A DNA stretch of 64,000 nt from Bradyrhizobium sp. 186 (lineage in GTDB: Bacteria > Pseudomonadota > Alphaproteobacteria > Rhizobiales > Xanthobacteraceae): NCBI RefSeq assembly GCF_023101685.1, contig NZ_CP082164.1, forward strand, positions 2,914,001 to 2,978,000, in the 5' to 3' direction. Below are positions 36,548-44,856 of this stretch, piece by piece. The position numbers were made by a program, and so were the translations under genes. The notes beneath the pieces are model-generated. The model searched no databases, was not told where the DNA came from, and saw only the letters and a program-made list of their open reading frames with translations. Positions within the stretch are counted from its first letter, which is position 1. Each line of letters begins with the position of its first letter.

Positions 36548-37405
36548 ATGATTCACACTCACCAGACCGCGCCGACGCGGTTCGTCGAAGCTAACGGCAT
36601 CCGCTTTGCCTATCGCCGCTTTGGCAATGCAGCCGGCACGCCGCTCGTCTTCAACCAGCACTTCACCGGCACCATGGACCATTGGGATCCGGCGGTAATC
36701 GACGGACTGTCGAAGGAGCGCGAAGTTATTCTGTTCAATAATGCCGGCGTCTCCAGCAGTTCAGGGGAAGTGCCAACTTCCATCGAGGGTATGGCCGCCA
36801 ACGCCATCGCTTTCATCGGAGCGCTGGGCCCTTCGAAGGTCGATGTGCTGGGTTTCTCCATCGGAGGCTTCGTCGCGCAGGAGATCGCCGGCCAGGCGCC
36901 GGACCTTGTTCGCAAATTGATCCTTGTCGGCACCGGGCCACGCGGGGGGGAGGGTATGGCCACCCTGACGCCCGAAGCGCAGCAGATTTTCGGTGCAACC
37001 TACGAAGAACCCGACCACCTCTGGCTCGCCGTCCATTTCACCGGGTCTGAAGCAAGCCAGGCGGCCGGTCGCGACTTCCTCAAGCGGTTCCGCTTGCGCA
37101 AGGAGAACCGAGACCCCGAGGTCAACGGAAAGGTGGCACCCGCCCAACTCGAAGCCTTGGGCAAATGGGGCATTCGTTTCGGTGGGGCGCACGACTACCT
37201 CAAGTCGATCCGCCAGGCGGTGCTGGTGGTGAACGGCGGTAACGACGTGATCGTCTACTCCGTCAACTCGTTCATCCTTCAGCAGCACCTGCCTGATGCC
37301 CAGCTTATCCTCTATCCCGACGCCAATCACGGTTCGCAGTATCAGTATCCCGAGCGGTTCGTCCGGCACGTCTCCCTGTTCCTGTCCGAAGAGGAAGCGC
37401 GATGA
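36548..37405 (+). CDS. Alpha/beta hydrolase, copy 1
   Basis: 285 residues. Nucleophile serine in the elbow GFSIGG (about residue 105), catalytic His in DANHGSQ (about 262); the acid is probably the Asp in GGNDVIVYSVN. The cap region is short. Members of this group act as esterases, C-C hydrolases or haloperoxidases. It is 14 bases after the HbpS-like gene and overlaps the GST gene by ATGA, so translation is coupled. Its twin is at 49150-50058. Confidence 0.93.
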   Translation: MIHTHQTAPTRFVEANGIRFAYRRFGNAAGTPLVFNQHFTGTMDHWDPAVIDGLSKEREVILFNNAGVSSSSGEVPTSIEGMAANAIAFIGALGPSKVDVLGFSIGGFVAQEIAGQAPDLVRKLILVGTGPRGGEGMATLTPEAQQIFGATYEEPDHLWLAVHFTGSEASQAAGRDFLKRFRLRKENRDPEVNGKVAPAQLEALGKWGIRFGGAHDYLKSIRQAVLVVNGGNDVIVYSVNSFILQQHLPDAQLILYPDANHGSQYQYPERFVRHVSLFLSEEEAR

Positions 37406-38034
37406 TACTCCACCATTCTGCCTCTTCACCGAATTCGCGGCGCGTGCGCATATTTCTCGCCGAAAAGGGACTCTCGATCTCCCTCGTCACAGTCGATCTT
37501 GGCAAAGGCGAGCAACATTCCGACGCCTACCGCGCGATCAACCCGCGCCGCGTCGTGCCTACCCTCGTGCTGGAAGATGGCACCGCCATAGGCGAGGTGC
37601 CGGCGATCTGCAGGTACATTGAAGACACCCATCCGACGCCGCCGTTGCTTGGCGAGACGGCGGAGGAAAAAGCTCTGGTCGTGATGTGGGAGCGGCGTGC
37701 AGAACTGGAAGGTTTTGCCGCGGTCATGGAAGCCATTCGCAATTCCGCGCCCGGTCTCAAAGGCCGCGCGATCGCCGGACCTCATGACTACGAGCAGATT
37801 CCCGAATTGGCGGAGCGTAGTAAGCTCCGGGTGAAGAATTTCTTCGCCGATTTCGACGCTCGATTGCGCGAGGTCCCTTTCGTGGCCGGCCAACGCTTCT
37901 CCGTCGCCGACATCACCGCGCTGGTGACGGTGGATTTCGCCGCCAAGGCAATCAACTCCCCTGTTCCAAGCGAGCACCGTTCACTGAAGCGCTGGTACGA
38001 CGTCATTTCAAGCCGATCCAGCATGGCTGCGTAA
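37402..38034 (+). CDS. Glutathione S-transferase
   Basis: 210 residues, start overlapping the hydrolase stop (ATGA). Thioredoxin-like N-domain with the N-terminal Ser of theta-type GSTs (HHSASSPNSRRVRIF), the cis-Pro in RVVPTLVLEDG, and EVPAICRYIE for the glutathione gamma-Glu site. The C-terminal helical domain has the N-capping motif FSVADITALV. It probably conjugates or reduces an electrophilic product of the neighbouring enzymes. A degraded second copy of its 3' end is at 50455-50572. Confidence 0.93.
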   Translation: MILHHSASSPNSRRVRIFLAEKGLSISLVTVDLGKGEQHSDAYRAINPRRVVPTLVLEDGTAIGEVPAICRYIEDTHPTPPLLGETAEEKALVVMWERRAELEGFAAVMEAIRNSAPGLKGRAIAGPHDYEQIPELAERSKLRVKNFFADFDARLREVPFVAGQRFSVADITALVTVDFAAKAINSPVPSEHRSLKRWYDVISSRSSMAA

Positions 38035-38074
38035 TCCGCTGTGGTGCCCAAACAGGTGTCATCAGGAGAATGAA

Positions 38075-38476
38075 ATGAGTCAGTCAACGGAATCAAGGAA
38101 CAAGGCGCTCGTCCTTGAGGCATTCGACACCTTGTTCAACAAGCGAGACTACGTGGCCGCTGAACGCTTCTGGTCGCCGAACTACGTCCAGCACAGCGCC
38201 CACATCGAGCCGGGCCGCGAGGGTCTGTTCAACCTCATCAAGGGTAGTCCCGCGTCCCTCAAATATGAGCCGGGCGTGATCGTGGCCGAAGGCGACTTTG
38301 TCATCGTCCACGGACGATTTTCTGGCACTGGACTCCCGAGAAACTGGATCGCCGCCGACGTCGTGCGCATCGCCGACGGGGTGTTGGCCGAACATTGGGA
38401 CGTCCTTCAGGACGAGGCGACTCGCGCGGAGTCGAAAAGCGGTCTGCCAATGTTCGGCGATAGCTTCGCCGATTGA
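38075..38476 (+). CDS. SnoaL-like / NTF2-fold protein
   Basis: 133 residues, AGGAGA 8 bases before ATG 38075. SnoaL pattern: NKALVLEAFDTLFNKRDY, RFWSPNYVQHSAHIEPGREG, FVIVHGRFSGTG, and the end LAEHWDVLQDE. Family members are small cone-shaped cyclases, isomerases or orphan enzymes. It lacks a counterpart in the second operon copy. Cytoplasmic; function inferred only at family level. Confidence 0.9.
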   Translation: MSQSTESRNKALVLEAFDTLFNKRDYVAAERFWSPNYVQHSAHIEPGREGLFNLIKGSPASLKYEPGVIVAEGDFVIVHGRFSGTGLPRNWIAADVVRIADGVLAEHWDVLQDEATRAESKSGLPMFGDSFAD

Positions 38477-38544
38477 TCGCGGAAATACCTAACGACGGTT
38501 TCTGGATGCCCAGGTACCGCTTCCAATTTGGAAAGATGCAGATC

Positions 38545-38913
38545 ATGGCCGACAAGCTGATGAAGATTCCGGGGCCCGACCACCCCATTTCGATCGAACC
38601 GAACCGGTTTCGTGTCGTGGTCAAAGTCGGCGGAAAAATTATCGCCGATACAAGCGATGCGTTGACGCTTCGCGAGGCGTCCTATCCGCCCGTTCAGTAT
38701 ATCCCCCGTCGGGATGTCGATATGGCCGCGCTCACGCACAGCGAACACACGACGTATTGCCCCTACAAGGGCGACGCTTCCTACTACAGCATTCCGGCGG
38801 GCGGTGATCGCTCGCTCAATGCGGCGTGGACGTATGAGACCCCGTTTGAGGCGATTGCGCAGATCAAAGATTACGTCGCCTTCTACCCGGATCGTGTCGA
38901 CGAGATCAGCTAA
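38545..38913 (+). CDS. DUF427 protein, copy 1
   Basis: 122 residues from ATG 38545 (MADKLMKIPGPDHPIS), the start shared with the second copy; GGAAAG lies about 10 bases upstream. DUF427 marks: VVVKVGGKIIADTSDALTL, YPPVQYIPRRDVDM, the THSEHTTYCPYKGDASYYSI core, and AWTYETPFEAIAQIKDYVAFYP. The family is common beside oxidoreductases, with no proven activity. The frameshifted twin is at 50051-50415. Confidence 0.92.
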   Translation: MADKLMKIPGPDHPISIEPNRFRVVVKVGGKIIADTSDALTLREASYPPVQYIPRRDVDMAALTHSEHTTYCPYKGDASYYSIPAGGDRSLNAAWTYETPFEAIAQIKDYVAFYPDRVDEIS

Positions 38914-38935
38914 GCGATACGCAGGACGGACGATC

Positions 38936-39664
38936 ATGAGCAAGTTACAGGGCAAGGTGGCCGTGATTACCGGCGGCACCGCAGGAATAGGTTTCGCGAC
39001 GGCCAAGCGATTTGTCGATGAAGGCGCCTACGTCTTCATAACAGGTCGCCGGCAGAAGGAACTCGAAGAGGCCATGAAGGTGATCGGCCGCAACATTTCC
39101 GGAGTTCAGGGAGACGTCTCTAAACTGCAGGACCTCGATCGACTCTACGAAACCGTGAAGGCGAAGGGACACATCGATATCCTGGTCGCCAATGCGGGCA
39201 TCGGCGAAATCGCTCCCTTGGAAAGCGTCACGGAGGCGCATTTCGACAAGCTTTTCGATCTCAACGTGAAGGGCACGCTGTTTACGGTGCAAAAGGCCTT
39301 GCCACTGATAAACGACGGAGGGTCGATCATTCTCATCGGCTCCGTCGCAAGCGTCAAAGGCACAGCTTCCTTCGGTACCTACGGCGCTACCAAGGCGGCG
39401 GTTCGCAATCTGGTGCGAACCTGGACCGTAGAGTTGAAGGACCGTCGCATTCGCTCGAATGTCCTGAGCCCCGGTCCGATCAAAACGCCCCTGATGGATC
39501 TCCAGTCCCCGGACTTTATTGCAAGGATCGTCGCCACCATTCCGATGGGGCGCATAGGAGAGCCGGACGAAGTCGCCAAGGCAGCAGTGTTCCTGGCCTC
39601 GGACGATTCCAGCTTTGTCACGGGCATCGAACTATTCGTCGACGGCGGCCGAGGTCAGGTTTGA
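38936..39664 (+). CDS. SDR-family oxidoreductase (glucose/ribitol dehydrogenase-like)
   Basis: 242 residues, starting 22 bases after the DUF427 stop. TGGTAGIG at residues 13-20, GRR for NADP preference, NAG at about 84-86, S in LIGSVAS, and Y-x-x-x-K in YGATKAA. End FVTGIELFVDGGRGQV. It is not part of the 248-residue paralogue set and is a distinct SDR lineage. Same operon. Confidence 0.93.
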   Translation: MSKLQGKVAVITGGTAGIGFATAKRFVDEGAYVFITGRRQKELEEAMKVIGRNISGVQGDVSKLQDLDRLYETVKAKGHIDILVANAGIGEIAPLESVTEAHFDKLFDLNVKGTLFTVQKALPLINDGGSIILIGSVASVKGTASFGTYGATKAAVRNLVRTWTVELKDRRIRSNVLSPGPIKTPLMDLQSPDFIARIVATIPMGRIGEPDEVAKAAVFLASDDSSFVTGIELFVDGGRGQV

Positions 39665-39744
39665 CCGGCCGAGACCGAAATGGAAGCAGCAGAAGTGAAA
39701 TTTCGGCCCCCGGTCTTGGCCGGGTGACCTAAAGGAGAGAACAG

Positions 39745-40803
39745 ATGTCGAAGGCGAAGCGTACCGCACTTGTCACAGGTGCTTCCGGCCTGGCCGGCGG
39801 CTACATGCTGGCTCACCTGCTTGAGCAGGGTGGCTGGGATGTCGTTGCGGTGTCGCGCCGCAAGCCGCGGATTCCCGGTGACTACAGGCACATCGCCGTG
39901 GATCTTCTCGACCCCGCTGATTGCCGGACAAAGCTCGGGCCGCTCACGAATATCTCGCACCTGTTCTATCTGGCAATCACGGAGCGCCCGGATGCTGGCG
40001 AGACGGTATCGGCGAACGCCAACATGTTCTTCAACCTCATCAAGACCGTCGAGGCTGCCTCACCTGCGCTCGAGCATGTCCATCTCTCGCAGGGCACCAG
40101 GTGGTATGGAAATCACCTTGGTCCCTACAAGACTCCGACCAGGGAGGACGACCCGCGGCACATGCCGCCGAATTTCTATTACGACCAGCAGGACTTTCTC
40201 GAAGAATTCCAGAAAGGAAAGCGCTGGACGTGGTCGGTCGGGCGTCCGCACGCGGTCTGCGGTTTCTCCACGGGAGGACCGATGAACCTGACCCTGGCGA
40301 TCGCGGTCTATGCGAACATCTGCAAGGCACTGGGGCTGCCTCTCAGCTTTCCGGGCAAGGCGGGAGCTTACACTGCACTTTACCAATGTACGGACGCCGC
40401 TCTTCTGGCAAAGGCCGTCGAGTGGATGGCAACCGATCCGAAATGCGCCAACCAGGCCTTTAACATCACCAACAGTGATCTCATCAGGTGGCAGAACCTG
40501 TGGCCCAAGTTCGCCAATTTCTTCGGGATGGAGCTGGCGCCGCCGCGACATATCAACCTTGCGCGGTCCATGGCCGACAAGGGTCCGATCTGGGAAAAGA
40601 TCGTCGAAAAGAACGGATTGCAGAAATTCCGCTTTGATGAGATTGCGGCGTGGGGCTACCCGGACGGCGTATTCGCATCGGATTACGATATCGTCTCCGA
40701 TACCAGCAAGGCCCGCCATTTCGGATTCCACGACCTAGTGGACACCGAGGAGATGTTCCTTCGGATGTTTTCGGATTTTCGGCGTGAGCGGATCATTCCA
40801 TAA
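39745..40803 (+). CDS. PRISE-type enone reductase (progesterone 5-beta-reductase / iridoid synthase-like SDR)
   Basis: 352 residues, AAGGAGAG before ATG 39745. Rossmann motif TGASGLAGGYM at residues 10-20. The catalytic Tyr lies in NFYYDQQDFLEEF, in the atypical Y-x-x-x-D setting of PRISE enzymes, and the family motif LSQGTRWYGNHLG is present. PRISE proteins reduce 1,4-enones with NADPH. This is the best substrate hint in the operon: together with GST and several SDRs it points to alpha,beta-unsaturated carbonyls (inference). Confidence 0.9.
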   Translation: MSKAKRTALVTGASGLAGGYMLAHLLEQGGWDVVAVSRRKPRIPGDYRHIAVDLLDPADCRTKLGPLTNISHLFYLAITERPDAGETVSANANMFFNLIKTVEAASPALEHVHLSQGTRWYGNHLGPYKTPTREDDPRHMPPNFYYDQQDFLEEFQKGKRWTWSVGRPHAVCGFSTGGPMNLTLAIAVYANICKALGLPLSFPGKAGAYTALYQCTDAALLAKAVEWMATDPKCANQAFNITNSDLIRWQNLWPKFANFFGMELAPPRHINLARSMADKGPIWEKIVEKNGLQKFRFDEIAAWGYPDGVFASDYDIVSDTSKARHFGFHDLVDTEEMFLRMFSDFRRERIIP

Positions 40804-40938
40804 CACAGCGAGCGTGCGCCAGAGCCACCCCAACACCTCGGAGGCGATCAAGGTAATGGCGGGTCGCCCTGGCCTTGGACGCGATGCTTTCCGCAGATCC
40901 TTCCCCCAACACAGCCGGCTTCTCACAGGAGAACATTT

Positions 40939-41685
40939 ATGACTGCAACCGTTGTTCTGATCACCGGCGCCTTGACCGGTATCGGCCGCGCCACGGCGCT
41001 AGCCTTCGCTCAAGAAGGCGCCCGGATTGTCGTGTCCGGCCGTCGCGACGAGGCGGGCCATGCCCTGACCCAGGAACTCCGCAGCCTGGGCGTGGAAGCC
41101 GAATTCATCCGCGCTGACGTGCGCCACGAAGATGATGTCCGCAACGTGATCGACAAGACCGTGGCCCGCTTTGGCCAGCTCGATGTGGCCGTCAACAACG
41201 CCGGTACCGAAGGTAAGCCCGGTCCGGTGACGGAGCAGACAGCGGAGAGCTACGCGGCCACCTTCGATACCAACGTGCTCGGCGTGCTGCTAAGCATGAA
41301 GCATGAGATGCGCGTAATGCAGGCGCGGGGCAGCGGCAGTATTGTGAACCTGTCGTCGACCATGGGACACCGGGGCGCTCCGGGTGCGTCGCTCTACACC
41401 GCCAGCAAGCACGCGGTCGAGGGATTGACGAAATCCGCGGCGCTCGAAGGTGCGGCGTCGGGCATTCGTGTCAATGCGATCGCGCCCGGTCCCGTCGAAA
41501 CCGAATTGCTGAACCGGTTCACCGACACCGCCGAGAGAAAGGCCGGACTGGTCGCGGGAGTACCTCTCAAGCGTGTGGGCACCCCCGCGGAGATCGCAGA
41601 TGCCATCGTGTTCGTCGCTTCCCGCAAGGCGTCGTTCATCACCGGCCAGGTCATCAGCGTCAACGGCGGCAGGACCGCTTCGTAA
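40939..41685 (+). CDS. SDR-family oxidoreductase (248-residue paralogue B)
   Basis: 248 residues, with AGGAGAAC before ATG 40939. TGALTGIG cofactor motif, GRR, NNAGT, S-S-T, YTASKHAVEG catalytic Tyr and Lys. It is closest to the minus-strand paralogue at 43860-44606 (shared EGKPGPVTEQ and MGHRGAPGAS/MGQRGAPGAS), so two sub-types exist: A-like (35242, 47882) and B-like (40939, 43860). Ninth gene of the run. Confidence 0.95.
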   Translation: MTATVVLITGALTGIGRATALAFAQEGARIVVSGRRDEAGHALTQELRSLGVEAEFIRADVRHEDDVRNVIDKTVARFGQLDVAVNNAGTEGKPGPVTEQTAESYAATFDTNVLGVLLSMKHEMRVMQARGSGSIVNLSSTMGHRGAPGASLYTASKHAVEGLTKSAALEGAASGIRVNAIAPGPVETELLNRFTDTAERKAGLVAGVPLKRVGTPAEIADAIVFVASRKASFITGQVISVNGGRTAS

Positions 41686-41831
41686 TCTGGCCCATCACCA
41701 AGTCAGGAGATAGCGACGACGCACCTGGCCGGCGCATCGTACGGCTGCGCCCGGAAACGATTGACCTGACACACCTCACCAATGCTGGTCCGAATCCCAG
41801 AGACTTTGCATAACTCACAAGGACAACAGCG

Positions 41832-43109
41832 ATGATCAAGGTGGCGCCTGCGTCCGACCGCCGTAACGTGGCGGACCGGAAACAGCCTCCGGCGGACGGA
41901 CCGTTCGTCCTCGGGCGCCATGCGAGTCTGTTGGTTTCGGCAGGCGTGGTCAGTCATACGCTTTGGACCAGTGCAGCGCCTGCACTGACATACGGGCTTT
42001 ATGCCCAGGAATGGCATCTCACCCATACGGTGACGGCGGCAATCTTCGCTGTCTATCCGATTTTCGTCGTTGTCATGTTGGTCAGCTTCGGCGGAATTTC
42101 GGATCAAATTGGTCGCCGCGCGACGATGTTGGCCGGCCTCTTTGCTTCCTTGGCCGGCGCACTGTTGTTTGCGGTCGCGCCTAACGTGTGGTGGGTATTC
42201 GCCGGACGTGCGCTGATGGGCATCGGCGTCGGCCTGGCGGCGAGCCCGTCGACCGCCGCGATTTTGGAGTTCACGAGCGCGGAACGTGCGAAGAGTGCAG
42301 CCGTGGTCACGATGGGCGCGCAGGCAATCGGCTTCGCGGCCGCTTTGCTGCTCGGCGGCGCCCTAACGGAATACGGGCCATGGCCGATGCGCCTTTGCTT
42401 CTGGGTACTTGCTTTTTTCCTCATCGTCCTTCTGATTGGGACGTGGCTTTTGCCGCGTCATACATCTGGCAGTGCGGGCGGCGACTGGCGCTCACGGATG
42501 CCATCCGTTCCAAGGGCTGTACGTCGGGCTTTCGCGGTGTCATCGACCGCCATGGTAGCGGCCTATACGTTCGGCGTGTTGGTCCTCTCGCTCGGCGGTC
42601 AAGTTGAGCATGACCTGATCGGCTCACCCAACGCCTTTCTCAACGGCGCCGTCCTTTCACTATTTCCCATCATGATGGGAGCGATCGGAATCATCGCCCG
42701 GTCTCTCTCGCCGCGAGCGGCGCTAATCGTCGGCGCGCTGGTCTCCGGACTGGCCATGGTGCTGCTCATTGTGGCGGTCAACTTCCGTGATCTGGTGATC
42801 TACCTGCTGGCGACCGCCGCCGCCGGAGGCGCGTACAGCCTGCTGTTTGTCGGCGGTCTGCAAGTGATCAGCGCGGCGGCGCCGGTGCATCACCGCGGCG
42901 GTATTCTCTCGGCGCTTTATCTGCTTGGTTACCTGTCGATGGGCGCGCTGGCTCTCGTGCTAGGCAGCATCGCGACAATGCGGGGGCTTGGTTTTGCCGT
43001 CAATCTCGGCGCGGCGGCGATCATCTTGATGAATGTCGCCACGCTTGTACTCGCCACGACGACGCCATCGAGCACGTCCCGTTCCGCCGCTCCACCTTCA
43101 TCCACGTGA
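41832..43109 (+). CDS. MFS transporter
   Basis: 425 residues, twelve membrane segments from residue 30 on. Motif A SFGGISDQIGRRATML lies between helices 2 and 3, and AGRALMGIGVGLAASP is in helix 4. The C-terminal 20 residues are serine-rich. It belongs to inner-membrane permeases of unknown substrate; as last gene of the run it probably imports the substrate or exports a product. 146 bases from the SDR, so a separate promoter cannot be excluded. Confidence 0.9.
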   Translation: MIKVAPASDRRNVADRKQPPADGPFVLGRHASLLVSAGVVSHTLWTSAAPALTYGLYAQEWHLTHTVTAAIFAVYPIFVVVMLVSFGGISDQIGRRATMLAGLFASLAGALLFAVAPNVWWVFAGRALMGIGVGLAASPSTAAILEFTSAERAKSAAVVTMGAQAIGFAAALLLGGALTEYGPWPMRLCFWVLAFFLIVLLIGTWLLPRHTSGSAGGDWRSRMPSVPRAVRRAFAVSSTAMVAAYTFGVLVLSLGGQVEHDLIGSPNAFLNGAVLSLFPIMMGAIGIIARSLSPRAALIVGALVSGLAMVLLIVAVNFRDLVIYLLATAAAGGAYSLLFVGGLQVISAAAPVHHRGGILSALYLLGYLSMGALALVLGSIATMRGLGFAVNLGAAAIILMNVATLVLATTTPSSTSRSAAPPSST

Positions 43110-43379
43110 CTACCACGCGAACGATCAGCTTGTTCCAAATCGGAGGCGACATCCCCGCGCCGATAGGCGATTTACCGCAAAAGCGATCGCTTGCCCTCGT
43201 ATCGATTCTACCGTGCCTTGCAGCGGCAGAAATCGCCAATGCGCTACATTTGCTAGATTTTCGGAGCCCCGCGATTTTCGAGTTTTTCAACACACGGCGC
43301 AAATGGGGTTGCCGGCAGCTTATCCCCAAAGTGTTCCGCAGATGCCAATCCTGACAGACGTCCGTGGCTAGATCCAAAG

Positions 43380-43562
43380 TCAGGCAGCCACCACCGCCGC
43401 CTGTCGAGAGTTCCTCCGCAGCGCCTCCGCGGGCACGCCGAAGGTCCGCATGAACGCGCGACGCATGCGTTCGCGGTCCGCAAAACCGGTTTCCTGCGCG
43501 ACCACTTTGATCGAGTGCCGCCCTTCCTCGATCATGAACCTGGCAGCTACGCAAAGCGGACG
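43380..43562 (-). pseudogene. C-terminal tail of an AraC/GlxA-type regulator
   Basis: About 60 codons: RFMIEEGRHSIKVVAQETG then FADRERMRRAFMRTFGVPAEALRRN is the second HTH of GlxA-like AraC proteins. The DJ-1-like sensor domain and first HTH are gone. It is joined to unrelated sequence at about 43565, next to a LysR tail. It cannot act as a regulator unless expressed as a DNA-binding fragment. Confidence 0.7.
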
Positions 43563-43659
43563 TTCACCGAAAAGCTGACGTCCGAAAAACGCCAACAAGA
43601 GATATTGCTCGGTTGCCGAGAGGACGCGCTCCCCGCAAACGGCGCGCCCGGGAGCCAAC

Positions 43660-43749
43660 TCACATGCGTTGATTGGAGAGCACAAGGTTTACGCCAGCGT
43701 CGCTGAATCGCTCGACGAGAAAGTCGAGAAACGCACGCACCTTGGGCAT
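43660..43749 (-). pseudogene. C-terminal tail of a LysR regulator
   Basis: 30 codons (MPKVRAFLDFLVERFSDAG, stop at 43660-43662), the usual end of many LysR effector domains. Nothing of the rest remains. Together with the AraC tail it marks a place where several regulator genes were cut away. Confidence 0.55.
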
Positions 43750-43859
43750 GCGATGCCGACCTTGCGGGCTTCAAGTTCCTCATCCGCTGAAGGTGCGCTC
43801 AATACTGTTTACGAGATAGAGGGCGCGTTGGAAAATGATGGCCTTGTGATCCATGGGCT

Positions 43860-44606
43860 TCACGAAGCTGTTTTGCCGCCGTTGACGCCTAGTATCTGGC
43901 CCGTGACGAACGAAGCATTGTCGGATGCGAGATAGACGATGGCCCGGGCAATCTCCTCGGGCTTGCCTGCGCGCTTGAGTGGCACGCCCGCAATCAAGCC
44001 AGCTTTTCTGTCGGCGCCGCCGGTGAACCGGTTCAGCATCTCGGTTTCGACTGGACCCGGCGCGACCGCGTTGACGCGGACACCGAACTCTGCCCCTTCG
44101 AGGGCCGCAGCCTTCGTCAATCCTTCGACCGCGTGCTTGCTGGCAGTATACATGGAAGCGCCCGGCGCGCCTCTCTGGCCCATGGTTGATGACAGATTGA
44201 CGATGCTGCCGCTGCCTTGGGGCTGCATTACGCGCAATTCGTGCTTCATGCTCAGAAGCGTCCCCAGCACGTTGGTATCGAACGTGGCAGCGTAGCTTTC
44301 TTCGGATTGTTCCGTCACCGGACCTGGCTTGCCTTCAGTGCCGGCGTTGTTGACGGCGACGTCGAGGCGACCAAAACGTGCGACCGTTTGATCGACCAGA
44401 TTGCGCACTTCGTCGTCGTGACGCACGTCGACACGAACGAATTCCGCCTCCGCACCCAAATTGCGCAATTCAGCGGCCAGGGCCTGGCCCGCTTCGTGGC
44501 GCCGGCCGGAGACGACCATGCGGCCGCCTTCGCGCGCAAAGGCCAGGGCGGTCGCACGGCCGATGCCCGTCAGGGCGCCGGTGATCAGCACAACAGGGGT
44601 GCTCAT
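43860..44606 (-). CDS. SDR-family oxidoreductase (248-residue paralogue B')
   Basis: 248 residues from ATG 44606 (MSTPVVLITGALTGIG); GGAG is 8 bases upstream, which favours this over the ATG two codons earlier. Cofactor TGALTGIG, GRR, NNAGT, catalytic Y and K in MYTASKHAVEG, end FVTGQILGVNGGKTAS. Closest to 40939-41685. It is divergent from the large regulator gene at 44857 and carries a GTRAAG-N4-GTRAAG tandem site 62 bases upstream of its start, so the regulator is likely to control it. Confidence 0.95.
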   Translation of the reverse strand: MSTPVVLITGALTGIGRATALAFAREGGRMVVSGRRHEAGQALAAELRNLGAEAEFVRVDVRHDDEVRNLVDQTVARFGRLDVAVNNAGTEGKPGPVTEQSEESYAATFDTNVLGTLLSMKHELRVMQPQGSGSIVNLSSTMGQRGAPGASMYTASKHAVEGLTKAAALEGAEFGVRVNAVAPGPVETEMLNRFTGGADRKAGLIAGVPLKRAGKPEEIARAIVYLASDNASFVTGQILGVNGGKTAS

Positions 44607-44667
44607 GTACATCGCTCCATAGCTATAGATCGCCGATAATATTGCGCTCTACACCTCGCCGGATCGA

Positions 44668-44683
44668 GTAAAGTGTTGTGAAG
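44668..44683 (-). promoter_or_regulatory. Tandem 10-bp-period motif upstream of SDR B' (candidate operator)
   Basis: GTAAAG-TGTT-GTGAAG on the plus strand, that is CTTCAC-AACA-CTTTAC in the direction of the SDR gene. The same arrangement, with a longer matching context (CGCTT..ACAAC.CTT.ACTCG), is upstream of 47882 in the same orientation relative to its SDR. Confidence 0.55.
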
Positions 44684-44813
44684 CGTTGTTGCGCCGGTGG
44701 CCTCAGAACCTGGAACCGGCGGGTCTCCGAGGACTCACCTACCAAACACGGCTTGCCGTCAGGCTCGGTTAGACAGCAACCGGGGGCCGGGGTAGCCTAG
44801 ATCCACGATCCGA

Positions 44814-44848
44814 CGTAAATCGGTACAGCGGCGTAAATCGGTGTAAAG
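44814..44848 (+). promoter_or_regulatory. Direct repeats upstream of the regulator gene (candidate auto-operator)
   Basis: CGTAAATCGGT occurs at 44814-44824 and 44832-44842. The second is followed directly by GTAAAG, giving GTAAAT-CGGT-GTAAAG with a 10-base period at 44833-44848. It overlaps the expected ribosome site region, 8 bases before ATG 44857, so binding would probably repress. Confidence 0.5.
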
Positions 44849-44856
44849 GGACCAGA

